Of a stretch of 40,760 nt of DNA, positions 16,623 through 24,777 are shown piece after piece. The notes beneath the pieces were generated by a model that saw only the letters and a program-made list of their open reading frames with translations, made no database searches and was not told the DNA's origin. Numbering within the stretch: the stretch's first letter is position 1; the number at the start of each line of letters is the position of its first letter. The stretch is taken from the NCBI RefSeq assembly GCF_008370685.1, contig NZ_VTZU01000064.1, forward strand, positions 1 through 40,760, written 5' to 3'. The position numbers and the translations under genes are program-made. Origin of the DNA: Aquimarina sp. RZ0 (GTDB taxonomy: Bacteria; Bacteroidota; Bacteroidia; Flavobacteriales; Flavobacteriaceae).

Positions 16623-17393
16623 ATGGCCAGAATACATGTATTTGAGTTTGAAGATCAAAAATGGTTTCCAGTGTTCTTAAGAAATTATGGAACAGATTTC
16701 TTACAATTTTTATCAAATAAAACAATATTGTATAAACCAGTCATCCCAATGCTCGAAAAAGGGCTCAAAAAAAGTAATACTACTCAAATTGTAGACTTAG
16801 GATCGGGAGGAGGAGGAGGATTGATATGGCTGAATAGTGAATTAAAAAAAAGAATTCCTGACCTAAAAATAATATTAACAGATTTTTATCCAAATATTCC
16901 TGCTTTTGAATATACAAAAAATCAATCTGATAATTTTGAATTCACCGAGAAATCGGTAGATGCCAGAGAGGTTCCGGAACACCTAAAAGGATTTAGAACA
17001 CAATTTTTATCCTTACATCATTTTAAACCTGTAGATGCTACGCAAATTTTACAGAATGCAATACGCTCGAATACTTCTATAGGGATTTTTGAAGCTCAAG
17101 AGCGAAGCGTTCCAAGCTTACTAGCTATGTTTTTTTCACCACTCAGTGTATTTCTAACAACGCCATTTATTCGTCCGTTTAAGATAGGTAGAATCATTTT
17201 TACCTATCTTATTCCAATTGTTCCTTTATTTGTATGGTGGGATGGAATAATTTCCTCTCTTCGTACATATTCAATTAAAGAAATGAATGAGCTGGTAGAA
17301 AGTCTAGACCATAAAGATAAATTTGATTGGGAAATAGGTAAGGTAAAATCTGGACCTGGTGTTATATTATACCTTCTCGGAACCAAAAAATAA
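16623..17393 (+). CDS. Class I SAM-dependent methyltransferase with hydrophobic segments
   Basis: The protein has 256 residues. VDLGSGGGGG (about 58-67) is the SAM-binding motif I, and IILTDFYPNIPAFEY supplies the acidic residue of motif II. LSLHHFKPVDATQILQNA is the motif IV/V region, and GIFEAQERS follows. Between about 160 and 205 are two hydrophobic stretches (SLLAMFFSPLSVFLTTPFI and IIFTYLIPIVPLFVWW). They suggest membrane association, unusual for the fold but seen in related hypothetical proteins. The substrate is unknown, possibly lipid or quinone-like (inference). It is a single-gene unit. Confidence 0.8.
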   Translation: MARIHVFEFEDQKWFPVFLRNYGTDFLQFLSNKTILYKPVIPMLEKGLKKSNTTQIVDLGSGGGGGLIWLNSELKKRIPDLKIILTDFYPNIPAFEYTKNQSDNFEFTEKSVDAREVPEHLKGFRTQFLSLHHFKPVDATQILQNAIRSNTSIGIFEAQERSVPSLLAMFFSPLSVFLTTPFIRPFKIGRIIFTYLIPIVPLFVWWDGIISSLRTYSIKEMNELVESLDHKDKFDWEIGKVKSGPGVILYLLGTKK

Positions 17394-18004
17394 TAAAAGA
17401 GAGCACAAGAAAAGCTCTTGACTTTTTATTTTTAATCGAAATTGTATTAAAATTTGACTAAATGAATTTTTTTTGAATTCATAGCAATGAAGTGATTTAA
17501 ACTTTTTTTCAATTCACTATAAAAATTTTCTTTTTGACTTAGTTTTCGGCTTTTTCTTACTTCGTCGCGCTGTTATGGAATGAAAAAAATACTCCAATTG
17601 ATCAAAAAACAACTATTTTTTGCCAGATCAAAAAAGTGTTAATAACTTCAATATTTATGGGTAATGCAAGTATCGAAATATGGATGAATTGTATTTTCAG
17701 GAAATAAAAAAAGTCAAGATACGTTTTTAGTATATAAAATAGGTGTAATACTTGTTCAGGCTTATCTCTATTAATACCTTCTGCTAGCCTTTCTTTAGAA
17801 AAAAATATTGGTTATACTTTTTACAAAAAAGGTAATTTTTTGACTTTCTATACTGGAGGTAAAAAACACCAGAAAGGAGTATTGGTTGGATGTCATTATT
17901 GTATTGAATTAATGAAACGACTATTTCATTATTAATTAAAAAACATAAATAATAGTGTTTTTTATAATACTTTAACATGTTAGGCTTGTTTCTTAAGGTA
18001 AATT
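17394..18004. other. Long AT-rich intergenic region before the DUF5777 operon
   Basis: No convincing gene in about 610 bp. It contains a weak hairpin (AGAGC/GCTCT, 17400-17421) followed by GACTTTTTATTTTT, possibly the methyltransferase terminator. It also has dispersed repeat family C copy 2 (17487-17560) and a small palindrome TAATGAAA/TTTCATTA at 17910-17931. A 64-codon minus-strand frame at 17784-17978 has no family features. Confidence 0.5.
17487..17560 (+). repeat. Dispersed repeat, family C, copy 2
   Basis: ATGAAGTGATTTAAACTTTT and the following bases match 15126 onward. Similarity fades after about 35 bp, with a second shared TTTTCGG block. Confidence 0.5.
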
Positions 18005-18040
18005 AACCCTTAAATGTCAGATAGCTAACATTTAAGGGTT
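18005..18040. promoter_or_regulatory. Perfect 13-bp inverted repeat upstream of the DUF5777 operon
   Basis: AACCCTTAAATGT (18005-18017) and ACATTTAAGGGTT (18028-18040) pair perfectly around a 10-base loop, 85 bp before the GTG start. No T-run follows on the plus strand, so it is not an obvious terminator. An operator or a leader hairpin is plausible. Confidence 0.5.
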
Positions 18041-18124
18041 CGAGGTTGGTTTATCTTGATTAAGAATTATTAACCTAGGTTATAACAAGCATTAATTAGA
18101 CTATAACACAAACTCTCAAACCAG

Positions 18125-18997
18125 GTGAAATTTATTTTAACTATTCTAGTATTAGCGCCTTTATGCATGTTTTCTCAAGAAGAAGATTTGTTCAAAGAAT
18201 TAGATGATCTCACAATAAAAGATAATAGCGAAGTTATCGCAACTTTTAAATCTACAAGGCTGATGCTAGGCCAATCTACAGAAAGAGTACGATCAGGACA
18301 ATTGCATTTTAGAGTGTCTCATGTATTTAGTAAAATACGAGGGATAAGTAATTTTTTTGGTTTGGATAACCTTAATAATATGCATGTAAGTTTTGAATAT
18401 GGACTTACCGATTTTATTCAGCTAGGCCTTGCCAGATCTAATAAACCAGATAAAACGTACTCAGGATCTTTAAAATTAACTTTGTTAAGGCAGAAGACAG
18501 GAGAAAAACCATTTCCTTTTTCGGTATCATATTTTGGAGGAATCGATTATAAATCTAGAAATTTTGCGCCAGAAGAACGAGATAGAAATTTTGAAGGCAG
18601 GTTGGATTATATAAACCAATTTTTGATTAGCAGGAAAATGGGAGATCATATTTCTCTGCAAGTTGCACCTATTTGGGTTCATCGAAATTTGACAGATGTT
18701 GTCACAGAACCTAATGATATTTATTCTATAGGGCTGGGAGGGAGATATTTGTTCTCAGGATCAGTTTCAGTAAACCTGGAATATTATTATACAATACCTA
18801 CATTTGATTCGCATAATCGCGCTAAGGATGCATTGACTATAGGATTAGATATAGAAACCGGAGGTCATGTATTTCAACTTTTTTTTACGAATGCATTTGC
18901 GCTACACCCTGGTAAGTTTTCGATTAACCAAAATGGTGACTTTTTTAACAGAGATATCAATTTTGGTTTTAGTCTCCTAAGAACTTTTAATATATAG
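18125..18997 (+). CDS. DUF5777-family outer-membrane beta-barrel protein
   Basis: The protein has 290 residues and starts with GTG at 18125, the only start that keeps the whole signal peptide (MKFILTILVLAPLCMFSQ). Family features are the N-terminal EEDLFKELDD and TFKSTRLMLGQSTERVRSG, HFRVSHVF, an aromatic-rich repeat of beta strands, and FQLFFTNAFALHPGKF near the end. It is predicted to be an outer-membrane barrel without a signal for surface release. Family knowledge: DUF5777 members are uncharacterised. It leads a four-gene unit with YceI, an OB-fold protein and a cytochrome c/YceI lipoprotein (gaps of 32 bp, 8 bp and then overlap). This suggests a shared envelope or electron-transfer role (inference). 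Confidence 0.85.
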   Translation: MKFILTILVLAPLCMFSQEEDLFKELDDLTIKDNSEVIATFKSTRLMLGQSTERVRSGQLHFRVSHVFSKIRGISNFFGLDNLNNMHVSFEYGLTDFIQLGLARSNKPDKTYSGSLKLTLLRQKTGEKPFPFSVSYFGGIDYKSRNFAPEERDRNFEGRLDYINQFLISRKMGDHISLQVAPIWVHRNLTDVVTEPNDIYSIGLGGRYLFSGSVSVNLEYYYTIPTFDSHNRAKDALTIGLDIETGGHVFQLFFTNAFALHPGKFSINQNGDFFNRDINFGFSLLRTFNI

Positions 18998-19029
18998 AAA
19001 CTTCAATATAAACTCAAAAACTTCATAAT

Positions 19030-19569
19030 ATGAAAACACAAATTTTAATATTTGTATTACTCCTGGTAAGTGTAATGCAATCTCAAGAAAAAAAGGTGAC
19101 AAGAGTAGGAGAAGTTACTTTTGAATCCAAAACCTCCATAGAAGATATTTATGCTAAAAATTCGCAAGCGGCAAGTATCTTTCTATTACACGAAAAAACT
19201 GTTGCTTTTAATGTGTTACTCAGGTCTTTTAAATTTGATAAAGCTTTGATGCAGGAACATTTTAATGAAAAATATGTACACTCTGATAAATACCCTTCTG
19301 CAAAATTTAAAGGAGTTATCATAGATGATATTGATCTAAAATCTCCTAAGAAACATTCGGATGTAGAATTAGATGGTATCATGGAATTTCATGGTGTTAC
19401 CAAACCCATAAAAGTAACTGCAGATATTGTTGTAAAGTCAGATCAGTCTATTGTTTTTACATCAGTATTTAAACTAAAATTAGAAGATTATAAAGTAGCA
19501 GTTCCTGCATTGATGAAGGATAAAATATCTCCAGAGATAGTAGTGAATGTTAGAGCAAATTATAAATAA
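19030..19569 (+). CDS. YceI-family periplasmic lipid-binding protein
   Basis: The protein has 179 residues with signal peptide MKTQILIFVLLLVSVMQSQ. The YceI lipocalin-like barrel follows, with GEVTFESKTSIEDIYAKN, FNVLLRSFKFDKALMQEHF, and the hallmark YPSAKFKGVI then MEFHGVTKPIKVTADI. Family knowledge: YceI proteins hold long isoprenoid or other lipid tails in the periplasm. It is the second gene of the DUF5777 operon. The last gene of the same operon carries what looks like a diverged second YceI domain, so two isoprenoid-binding folds may cooperate here. Confidence 0.9.
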   Translation: MKTQILIFVLLLVSVMQSQEKKVTRVGEVTFESKTSIEDIYAKNSQAASIFLLHEKTVAFNVLLRSFKFDKALMQEHFNEKYVHSDKYPSAKFKGVIIDDIDLKSPKKHSDVELDGIMEFHGVTKPIKVTADIVVKSDQSIVFTSVFKLKLEDYKVAVPALMKDKISPEIVVNVRANYK

Positions 19570-19577
19570 TATAAAAG

Positions 19578-19979
19578 ATGAAAAATAAAGTGGTTTTTGG
19601 TATGAGTTTTAGTCTTTTAATTCTTTCTGCAGCAGTGTATGGAATCTGTTTATATAATAAACCTCATATAGATATTTTAGAAACAGAATCAGAAATGAAG
19701 ATGACCGCTCAAAAACTAATGGATACGTATACGACAGATAAAACAAGATTTTCTAATGAGTTAGTGGGGATGATCATTGAAATATCTGGAATAATTACTA
19801 CAATAGAAAAAGGAGTAGAAAATACTATTGTAATTTTAGATAATACCATTAAATGTGAACTGAATAGCCAAACAGAAAAACTCAAAGAAGGACAGCGGTT
19901 AAAAGTTAAAGGCATATATAGTGGTTTTGATGAGATGTTTAATGAAATTAGTATGGTAAGATGTTATGTAATAAATTGA
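19578..19979 (+). CDS. Membrane-anchored OB-fold protein (tRNA_anti-like)
   Basis: The protein has 133 residues. A single N-terminal membrane segment (VVFGMSFSLLILSAAVYGI) is followed by an OB-fold domain (about 55-133): ELVGMIIEISGIITTIEKG, IKCELNSQTEKLKEGQRLKV and KGIYSGFDEMFNEISMVRCY. This is the pattern of the Bacteroidota tRNA_anti-like family. Those proteins are exported despite the name, and nucleic-acid binding is not established. The gene starts 8 bp after the yceI stop and overlaps the next gene by 19 bp. Confidence 0.8.
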   Translation: MKNKVVFGMSFSLLILSAAVYGICLYNKPHIDILETESEMKMTAQKLMDTYTTDKTRFSNELVGMIIEISGIITTIEKGVENTIVILDNTIKCELNSQTEKLKEGQRLKVKGIYSGFDEMFNEISMVRCYVIN

Positions 19980-20824
19980 AATATATTTCTGTAATTCTGG
20001 TACTTTTTTTTACTGCCATAAGTTGTATTTCTGAGAGTGCAGATAATTTGTTTCCAACGAATGATGTTGAAGCTAACATAGTTTATGAAACAGAGCTTAA
20101 ATCTGTAATAGAATCAAAGTGTATCAGCTGTCATAGCTATCATTTAGAAGGATCTAACAGGTACGATACTTTTGATAAGACAAAGTCATCTATCGGTCAA
20201 ATGTTAGAGAGGATTAATGCTGTATCTAATATCGTAATGCCTCCTGATGAGTCGCCACAACTTACAGAAGGGGAAAAGCTGATTTTTCAAGAGTTTTTTG
20301 ATGTTCTCAATAACGGATCAGAACCAGTTGTTTTACCATTTAAGTTAACCTGGACAGCCTATAAGTATGCAATATTTGAAGAAAGAGGTGGAGTCAGTGG
20401 TACTTTTGAGGATATTCAATATGTGCTTAATCAGGAGTATGAAGAACCAATTGATATCCTAAAAGATGCAGAAATTAGAATTAATACCGCCTCTGTAAAT
20501 ATTGATGGACTGGAAGGAGTAAGAACAATGAATGTAGGAACTCAATTCTTTCCTTTTTTTACTTCCCAAATTAAAGGTAAAGTATCTAGTTATACACAAG
20601 ATATCGCTGTGATTAGTTTTGAAATGAATGGGATAGAACAAGAAGTAATATTTGATGTCATTATTGAAGAAGATATTCTGAAATTAACAGGTACTATTGA
20701 TGATATGAGCTTTTTTGAATGGGATGAAGCCTATAATCAGTTAGAAACTGTTTGTGGAGAATTTCATGAAAATATGGTTTGGCCAGATATAGATCTCGAA
20801 GCAGAAATTTTATTAACAAAATAA
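19961..20824 (+). CDS. Lipoprotein fusing a c-type cytochrome motif to a YceI-like domain
   Basis: The protein has 287 residues. The lipoprotein signal ends in TAISC (C22). CISCH (54-58) is a haem c attachment motif, and a methionine (M93, IVMPPDESPQL) is placed like a distal haem ligand. From about residue 127 the sequence resembles a YceI-type lipocalin domain: FKLTWTAYKYAIFEERGGV, SGTFEDIQYV, IKGKV, MNGIEQEVIFDV and TVCGEFHENMVWPDIDLE. The start overlaps the OB-fold gene by 19 bp, which suggests translational coupling. I infer an outer-membrane or periplasmic electron carrier that also binds a lipid or quinone. The YceI assignment is by pattern only; the haem motif is directly visible. Confidence 0.78.
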   Translation: MLCNKLKYISVILVLFFTAISCISESADNLFPTNDVEANIVYETELKSVIESKCISCHSYHLEGSNRYDTFDKTKSSIGQMLERINAVSNIVMPPDESPQLTEGEKLIFQEFFDVLNNGSEPVVLPFKLTWTAYKYAIFEERGGVSGTFEDIQYVLNQEYEEPIDILKDAEIRINTASVNIDGLEGVRTMNVGTQFFPFFTSQIKGKVSSYTQDIAVISFEMNGIEQEVIFDVIIEEDILKLTGTIDDMSFFEWDEAYNQLETVCGEFHENMVWPDIDLEAEILLTK

Positions 20825-20836
20825 AGCCACTACAAA

Positions 20837-21139
20837 CTATTTTAGAAACCCACTAAATACTATACCAGTTGTAAATGCTATTCCGACTGTAGTACCAACC
20901 AGAATACTGGCAATGATAATACCAGTACCATTATATTTTTTTAATATGACTTTAGAAATAAATAACTGACCCAAAAATATAGGAACGGCATACATAAGAA
21001 ATATCAACCATACCAGAGGCTCAGTAATCCAATTAAAATTATAATTTCCTTCATCTATAAAAAACAGAAATAGCGTACTAAGTATAGAGCTAGAACTTAA
21101 TATAAGCAATTCTCTATTTTTGGATACAATAGTTTTCAT
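20837..21139 (-). CDS. Small membrane protein of unknown function
   Basis: The protein has 100 residues and three predicted membrane helices: LLILSSSSILSTLFLFFI, PLVWLIFLMYAVPIFLGQLF and GIIIASILVGTTVGIAFTTG. The N terminus is short and basic (MKTIVSKNRE). I do not recognise a family. It is a single gene convergent with the DUF5777 operon (12 bp between stops). A MITE-like element lies 38 bp upstream of its start, inside its likely promoter region. Confidence 0.65.
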   Translation of the reverse strand: MKTIVSKNRELLILSSSSILSTLFLFFIDEGNYNFNWITEPLVWLIFLMYAVPIFLGQLFISKVILKKYNGTGIIIASILVGTTVGIAFTTGIVFSGFLK

Positions 21140-21177
21140 TTTTGATGCCTTTTTACTTGATAATCTAAATATCTTTA

Positions 21178-21332
21178 GAGTATGTTTAAAAAGAATACAA
21201 ATTGAAAATCAATAGTTTGAGGTTCTGAGTACACTTCAAATGATGAGAATATCGAGATATTTTAATTATTTGAAGTAAGTTCACGGTTCTTAAAATATTT
21301 GTTTTCAGGAAGTAAGGTTTTTAAACAAGCTC
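21178..21332. mobile_element. MITE-like element, GTTTAAAAA family, copy 2 (inverted)
   Basis: The 155-bp element is the reverse complement of 8704-8859 with few differences. Terminal repeats are GAGTATGTTTAAAAA and TTTTTAAACAAGCTC. Direct TTA duplications flank it at 21175-21177 and 21333-21335. It has no reading frame. The pair forms a 12.6-kb-spaced inverted repeat that could support inversion of fahA through the DUF5777 operon. Confidence 0.88.
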
Positions 21333-21340
21333 TTATACAA

Positions 21341-21378
21341 TAAACTACCTCATGGGCTTGCCCCGAGACTTATTTACC
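21341..21378. repeat. Hairpin-core repeat related to family A
   Basis: ACCTCATGGGCTTGCCCCGA has the GGGCTTGCCC-type core seen in the 13187 and 40591 copies, and TTATTTACC follows. It lies just after the MITE-like element and before the beta-helix gene end. Confidence 0.5.
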
Positions 21379-21401
21379 ATATAAAGATAAATAACTCATA
21401 C

Positions 21402-22973
21402 TTAATTGTCTTCCTCTTCTTCAAACATAACACTTTCATATGCACCTATATCCGGAGCGGTAGCATCCCTCGTAGTTCCCAGAATATCTGTACCAGAAGT
21501 CGGAGTAGATGCCTGTCCGTTTGCAGCAGAATCTTCTCCTATATTTAATAAGCTTTCAGAGGTATCTTTAAAATCAGGATCTTCATTAAAAATAACATTT
21601 TCGAATAAAGTTGTATTATCAAAATCATACAAAGGATTATCAATAAACTCTTCGTTAAAGTCGTTAAAGCGTATGAGGTTATTTTTAAAGTTATAATTAA
21701 AAACAGTGCCTTCTACCCGGTTGATCCCCAATTCTAAGTTCTCATTACCATAAATAATACAATTCGTAAAATTGGCAGCAATTAGATCTGTTACAAGAAT
21801 CTCTGTTACCATACCATTTTCATCTGTAACAGGGAATAGGTTATCTATAAGAACACTTGGGGAATCTCTAAAACTGGCATTCCAGTAATTCGCAAAAGTA
21901 CAATGGTTAAAATTGTAAGTACCGCCAAAAGAACAATATAAAGATGAAATACCAGAGTTGTTTATCACCAGATTTTCTCCCAAAATATTGGCTGTTCTTG
22001 CCAATATTCCATACACTGAGTTATTGTATATCTGTGTATTTGTAATCGTTAGTGTAGGGTCAGCACCGCCATCATTAGAGTCCATTAGTACACCTACGGT
22101 TCCATTTTTGATAGTAGCATGATTAATTACATGACCTGTACTACCAGCAGTAAGCCATATAAAACCCCATTGTCCGGGAACATCACTAAATCCAGGTTCC
22201 AGACGATCACTTTCGAAGATCACTTCGTTTTCCATAGCTTCGGGATCTGTACTTAATTCACCATTCACCAGTAGTGTAGCATTATCAGAAGCAATAATTC
22301 CAGATCCTTCGTGAAAATGTATTCTTGCTCCAGCATCGATGGTCAATGTTTCTCCAGTAGGAATAGCTGCAAATCCGTAAATGACATAAGGTTTTTCGTT
22401 GGTAAAATTAAGTTCATCACCTTCCAGAAAGAAGCCTTCTATCCTGACCTCCTCCATATTGTCATCAACACCCAGAAGTAACGTTTCTACCTCTCCTGTC
22501 ATATCATCTCTGGAAGGAAACAGGAATACTGCGTCTTTGACCAGTGTTACTAAATCTACATCTTGCTGATTTCCAGAGGGGTCAAAAAGAATTCTATCTG
22601 TATACAGAAATTCGGTATCACCCGTTTGCTCTACTATATCGGTTGTGGTTTCTACAAAAATAAAAATACTATCTTTTGCTAATATTTGTATATCCTGAAA
22701 AGATTGCCCGGGAATTCCATCAACATTGAGACGATAACTAGAACTGCTACCTCTTTCTAATGCGATACCAGGTATTGTAAAATCATCATTAGTTCTGTTG
22801 TAAACCTTAAAACTATAGGTGCTGGAACCAATATTGGTAAAAACAGTATCTAGAAATAAAGTATCTGTTGAGAATTCTAAATTACCAACACTAGGATCAG
22901 ATTCAAAATCATTACGACAAGAACTCCATAAAATGATAATGGCAAGTAATAGAAAAGTAGATAAATAACGCAT
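21402..22973 (-). CDS. Lipoprotein with a right-handed parallel beta-helix domain
   Basis: The protein has 523 residues. The lipoprotein signal ends in LWSSC (C19). About 30-190 is a beta-sandwich-like region (TDTLFLDTVFTNIGSSTYSF, then YTDRILFDPSGNQQDVDLVT). About 195-470 has beta-helix turns: IPTGETLTIDAGARIHFHEG, NATLLVNGELS, GSTGHVINHATIKNGTVGVL, LTITNTQIYNNSVYGILART and TFANYW. It ends with an acidic tail (FEEEEDN). Family knowledge: such polymorphic-repeat lipoproteins are frequent in Flavobacteriia. They may bind or cut polysaccharide, but no catalytic residues can be assigned. It is probably surface-exposed and is divergent from lpdA. Confidence 0.82.
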   Translation of the reverse strand: MRYLSTFLLLAIIILWSSCRNDFESDPSVGNLEFSTDTLFLDTVFTNIGSSTYSFKVYNRTNDDFTIPGIALERGSSSSYRLNVDGIPGQSFQDIQILAKDSIFIFVETTTDIVEQTGDTEFLYTDRILFDPSGNQQDVDLVTLVKDAVFLFPSRDDMTGEVETLLLGVDDNMEEVRIEGFFLEGDELNFTNEKPYVIYGFAAIPTGETLTIDAGARIHFHEGSGIIASDNATLLVNGELSTDPEAMENEVIFESDRLEPGFSDVPGQWGFIWLTAGSTGHVINHATIKNGTVGVLMDSNDGGADPTLTITNTQIYNNSVYGILARTANILGENLVINNSGISSLYCSFGGTYNFNHCTFANYWNASFRDSPSVLIDNLFPVTDENGMVTEILVTDLIAANFTNCIIYGNENLELGINRVEGTVFNYNFKNNLIRFNDFNEEFIDNPLYDFDNTTLFENVIFNEDPDFKDTSESLLNIGEDSAANGQASTPTSGTDILGTTRDATAPDIGAYESVMFEEEEDN

Positions 22974-23145
22974 TGTTTTGCTTCAATTTTTAGTGTGTAT
23001 TTAATAGTGTAGTCATTTTTAAAAATCATTTTTTTCATGAATACACATTAAAGGACTAAATGTATAACTTTTTAATTAGTACTAATATTGCTTTTTTAAT
23101 AAAAATTTGACAAGATCATCCTTTTAGTATCCAGCAAAACATTTG

Positions 23146-23153
23146 TACATTTG
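23146..23153 (+). promoter_or_regulatory. Probable lpdA promoter -7 box
   Basis: TACATTTG matches TAnnTTTG exactly. No TTTG lies at the normal -33 spacing, where TTTTAG is the closest. The implied start is near 23158-23161, at the foot of the leader hairpin. Confidence 0.45.
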
Positions 23154-23155
23154 TT

Positions 23156-23182
23156 AATCCCTTGGAGACAAGGGATTTTTTT
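23156..23182 (+). promoter_or_regulatory. Terminator-like hairpin in the lpdA leader
   Basis: AATCCCTTG and CAAGGGATT form a perfect 9-bp stem with a GAGA loop, followed by seven T (23176-23182). No plus-strand gene lies upstream, since the neighbour is divergent. It is therefore either an attenuator, the end of a very short RNA, or a 5' stabilising stem for lpdA mRNA. Confidence 0.6.
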
Positions 23183-23225
23183 AGAAAAATGATATAGTTA
23201 TAATACTTCAATATAAAAATCTCTT

Positions 23226-24632
23226 ATGAGTACATATGATGTAGCCGTCATCGGCTCTGGACCTGGTGGATATGTTGCAGCTATCCGCTGCGCACAACTG
23301 GGTATGAAAACAGCAATAATCGAAAAATATTCAACCCTTGGAGGAACTTGTCTTAATGTAGGCTGTATTCCCAGTAAGGCCTTATTAGACTCTTCTCACC
23401 ACTATGAACATGCAGTGAAGCATTTTACGGATCATGGAATCGAAATTCCCGGAGATGTAAAAATCAATCTGGAAAAAATGATCGCTCGTAAACAAACAGT
23501 AGTAGATCAGACCTGTGATGGAGTTAGCTTTTTGATGAAAAAAAATAAAATTGATGTTTTTGAAGGCCTCGGATCATTTAAAGACGCAACTCACATCAAT
23601 ATAACCAAAACTGATGGTGAAACAGAAACGATAGAAGCAAAGAATGCGATAATAGCTACCGGTTCCAAACCGTCTACATTGCCCTTTATTTCTATAGATA
23701 AGAAACGGGTAATCACTTCTACCGAAGCATTAAAGCTAAAAGAAATTCCTAAACATCTCGTTATTATCGGTGGTGGTGTTATAGGATTGGAATTAGGACA
23801 GGTATACCGAAGATTAGGGTCAGAAGTTTCTGTGGTAGAATATATGGACAGGATTATTCCGGGAATGGATAAAGCGTTATCGAGAGAATTACAAAAAGTG
23901 CTGAAAAAACAAGGCGTGAAATTTTATACTTCTCATAAAGTTACTGGTGTAAGTACTGCAAAAAATGAAGTGGTAATTACGGCAGATGATAAGAAAGGAA
24001 ACCCAGTAGAGTTTACAGGAGATTATTGTCTGGTATCTGTAGGGCGCAGACCATATACTGATGGGTTACAGGCAGAAGCTGCCGGAGTAAAACTTACCGA
24101 TAGAGGGCAGGTAGAGGTAAACGATCATTTGCAAACCTCTGTGGCTAATATATATGCTATTGGTGATGTAATAAAAGGAGCGATGCTGGCTCATAAAGCA
24201 GAAGAAGAAGGAACTTTTGTTGCAGAGACGATATCAGGACAAAAACCCCACATTGATTATAATTTAATCCCGGGAGTAGTATATACCTGGCCAGAAGTTG
24301 CAGCAGTTGGTAAAACAGAAGAAGAATTAAAAGAAAGCGGAGTAAAGTATAAATCCGGGCAATTTCCGTTTAGAGCATTAGGAAGAGCACGTGCCAGTAC
24401 AGATTTAGATGGTTTTGTAAAGATTCTTGCAGACGAGGCAACAGACGAAGTGTTAGGTGTTCATATGATTGGAGCGCGTTGTGCGGATCTGATAGCAGAA
24501 GCAGTTACAGCCATGGAGTTTAGAGCATCTGCAGAAGATATTAGCAGAATGTCACACGCACACCCTACATTTACTGAAGCCATAAAAGAAGCCGCATTAG
24601 CAGCTACAGATAACAGAGCATTACACGTATAA
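23226..24632 (+). CDS. lpdA: Dihydrolipoyl dehydrogenase (E3)
   Basis: This FAD enzyme of 468 residues reoxidises dihydrolipoamide in the pyruvate, 2-oxoglutarate and branched-chain dehydrogenase complexes and the glycine cleavage system. It has the N-terminal FAD site (VIGSGPGGY), the redox disulfide GGTCLNVGCIPSK (C42, C47), the NAD site VIIGGGVIGLELG, and the second FAD motif YAIGDVIKGAMLAHKA. The C-terminal catalytic His-Glu pair is in HAHPTFTEA. Length and order are normal. No E1 or E2 gene is adjacent, which is common for a shared E3. It is preceded by a terminator-like leader hairpin. Confidence 0.97.
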   Translation: MSTYDVAVIGSGPGGYVAAIRCAQLGMKTAIIEKYSTLGGTCLNVGCIPSKALLDSSHHYEHAVKHFTDHGIEIPGDVKINLEKMIARKQTVVDQTCDGVSFLMKKNKIDVFEGLGSFKDATHINITKTDGETETIEAKNAIIATGSKPSTLPFISIDKKRVITSTEALKLKEIPKHLVIIGGGVIGLELGQVYRRLGSEVSVVEYMDRIIPGMDKALSRELQKVLKKQGVKFYTSHKVTGVSTAKNEVVITADDKKGNPVEFTGDYCLVSVGRRPYTDGLQAEAAGVKLTDRGQVEVNDHLQTSVANIYAIGDVIKGAMLAHKAEEEGTFVAETISGQKPHIDYNLIPGVVYTWPEVAAVGKTEEELKESGVKYKSGQFPFRALGRARASTDLDGFVKILADEATDEVLGVHMIGARCADLIAEAVTAMEFRASAEDISRMSHAHPTFTEAIKEAALAATDNRALHV

Positions 24633-24693
24633 AAATCTTATAGATACTTCATAACTTATTTTAAAGTTATTCCTGAAAAAAAGGACTATGGTG

Positions 24694-24730
24694 GTGGGTC
24701 ATACTTTATAGGATGGCCCATTCTATTTTT
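24694..24730 (+). terminator. Possible lpdA terminator
   Basis: GGGTCA and TGGCCC pair across 13 bases with one G-T wobble. ATTCTATTTTT follows. The stem is short, so this is tentative. Confidence 0.4.
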
Positions 24731-24777
24731 ATAATTAAGAAAAACTACAAATATTCGTATTCTAAAAAAACAAGACC

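Noticed and set aside
17784..17978. 64-codon minus-strand frame
   Set aside because: The amino-acid composition mirrors AT-rich noise (Tyr, Lys, Phe, Leu) and the DNA contains several small hairpins.
18037..18050. GGTTCGAGGTTGG, resembling a tRNA T-arm
   Set aside because: No acceptor, D or anticodon stems can be drawn around it; the bases belong to the 13-bp inverted repeat and its flank.
8704..21332. Composite transposon bounded by the inverted MITE copies
   Set aside because: Each copy has its own separate target duplication (TAA and TTA), so they inserted independently, and the DNA between is ordinary chromosomal genes.
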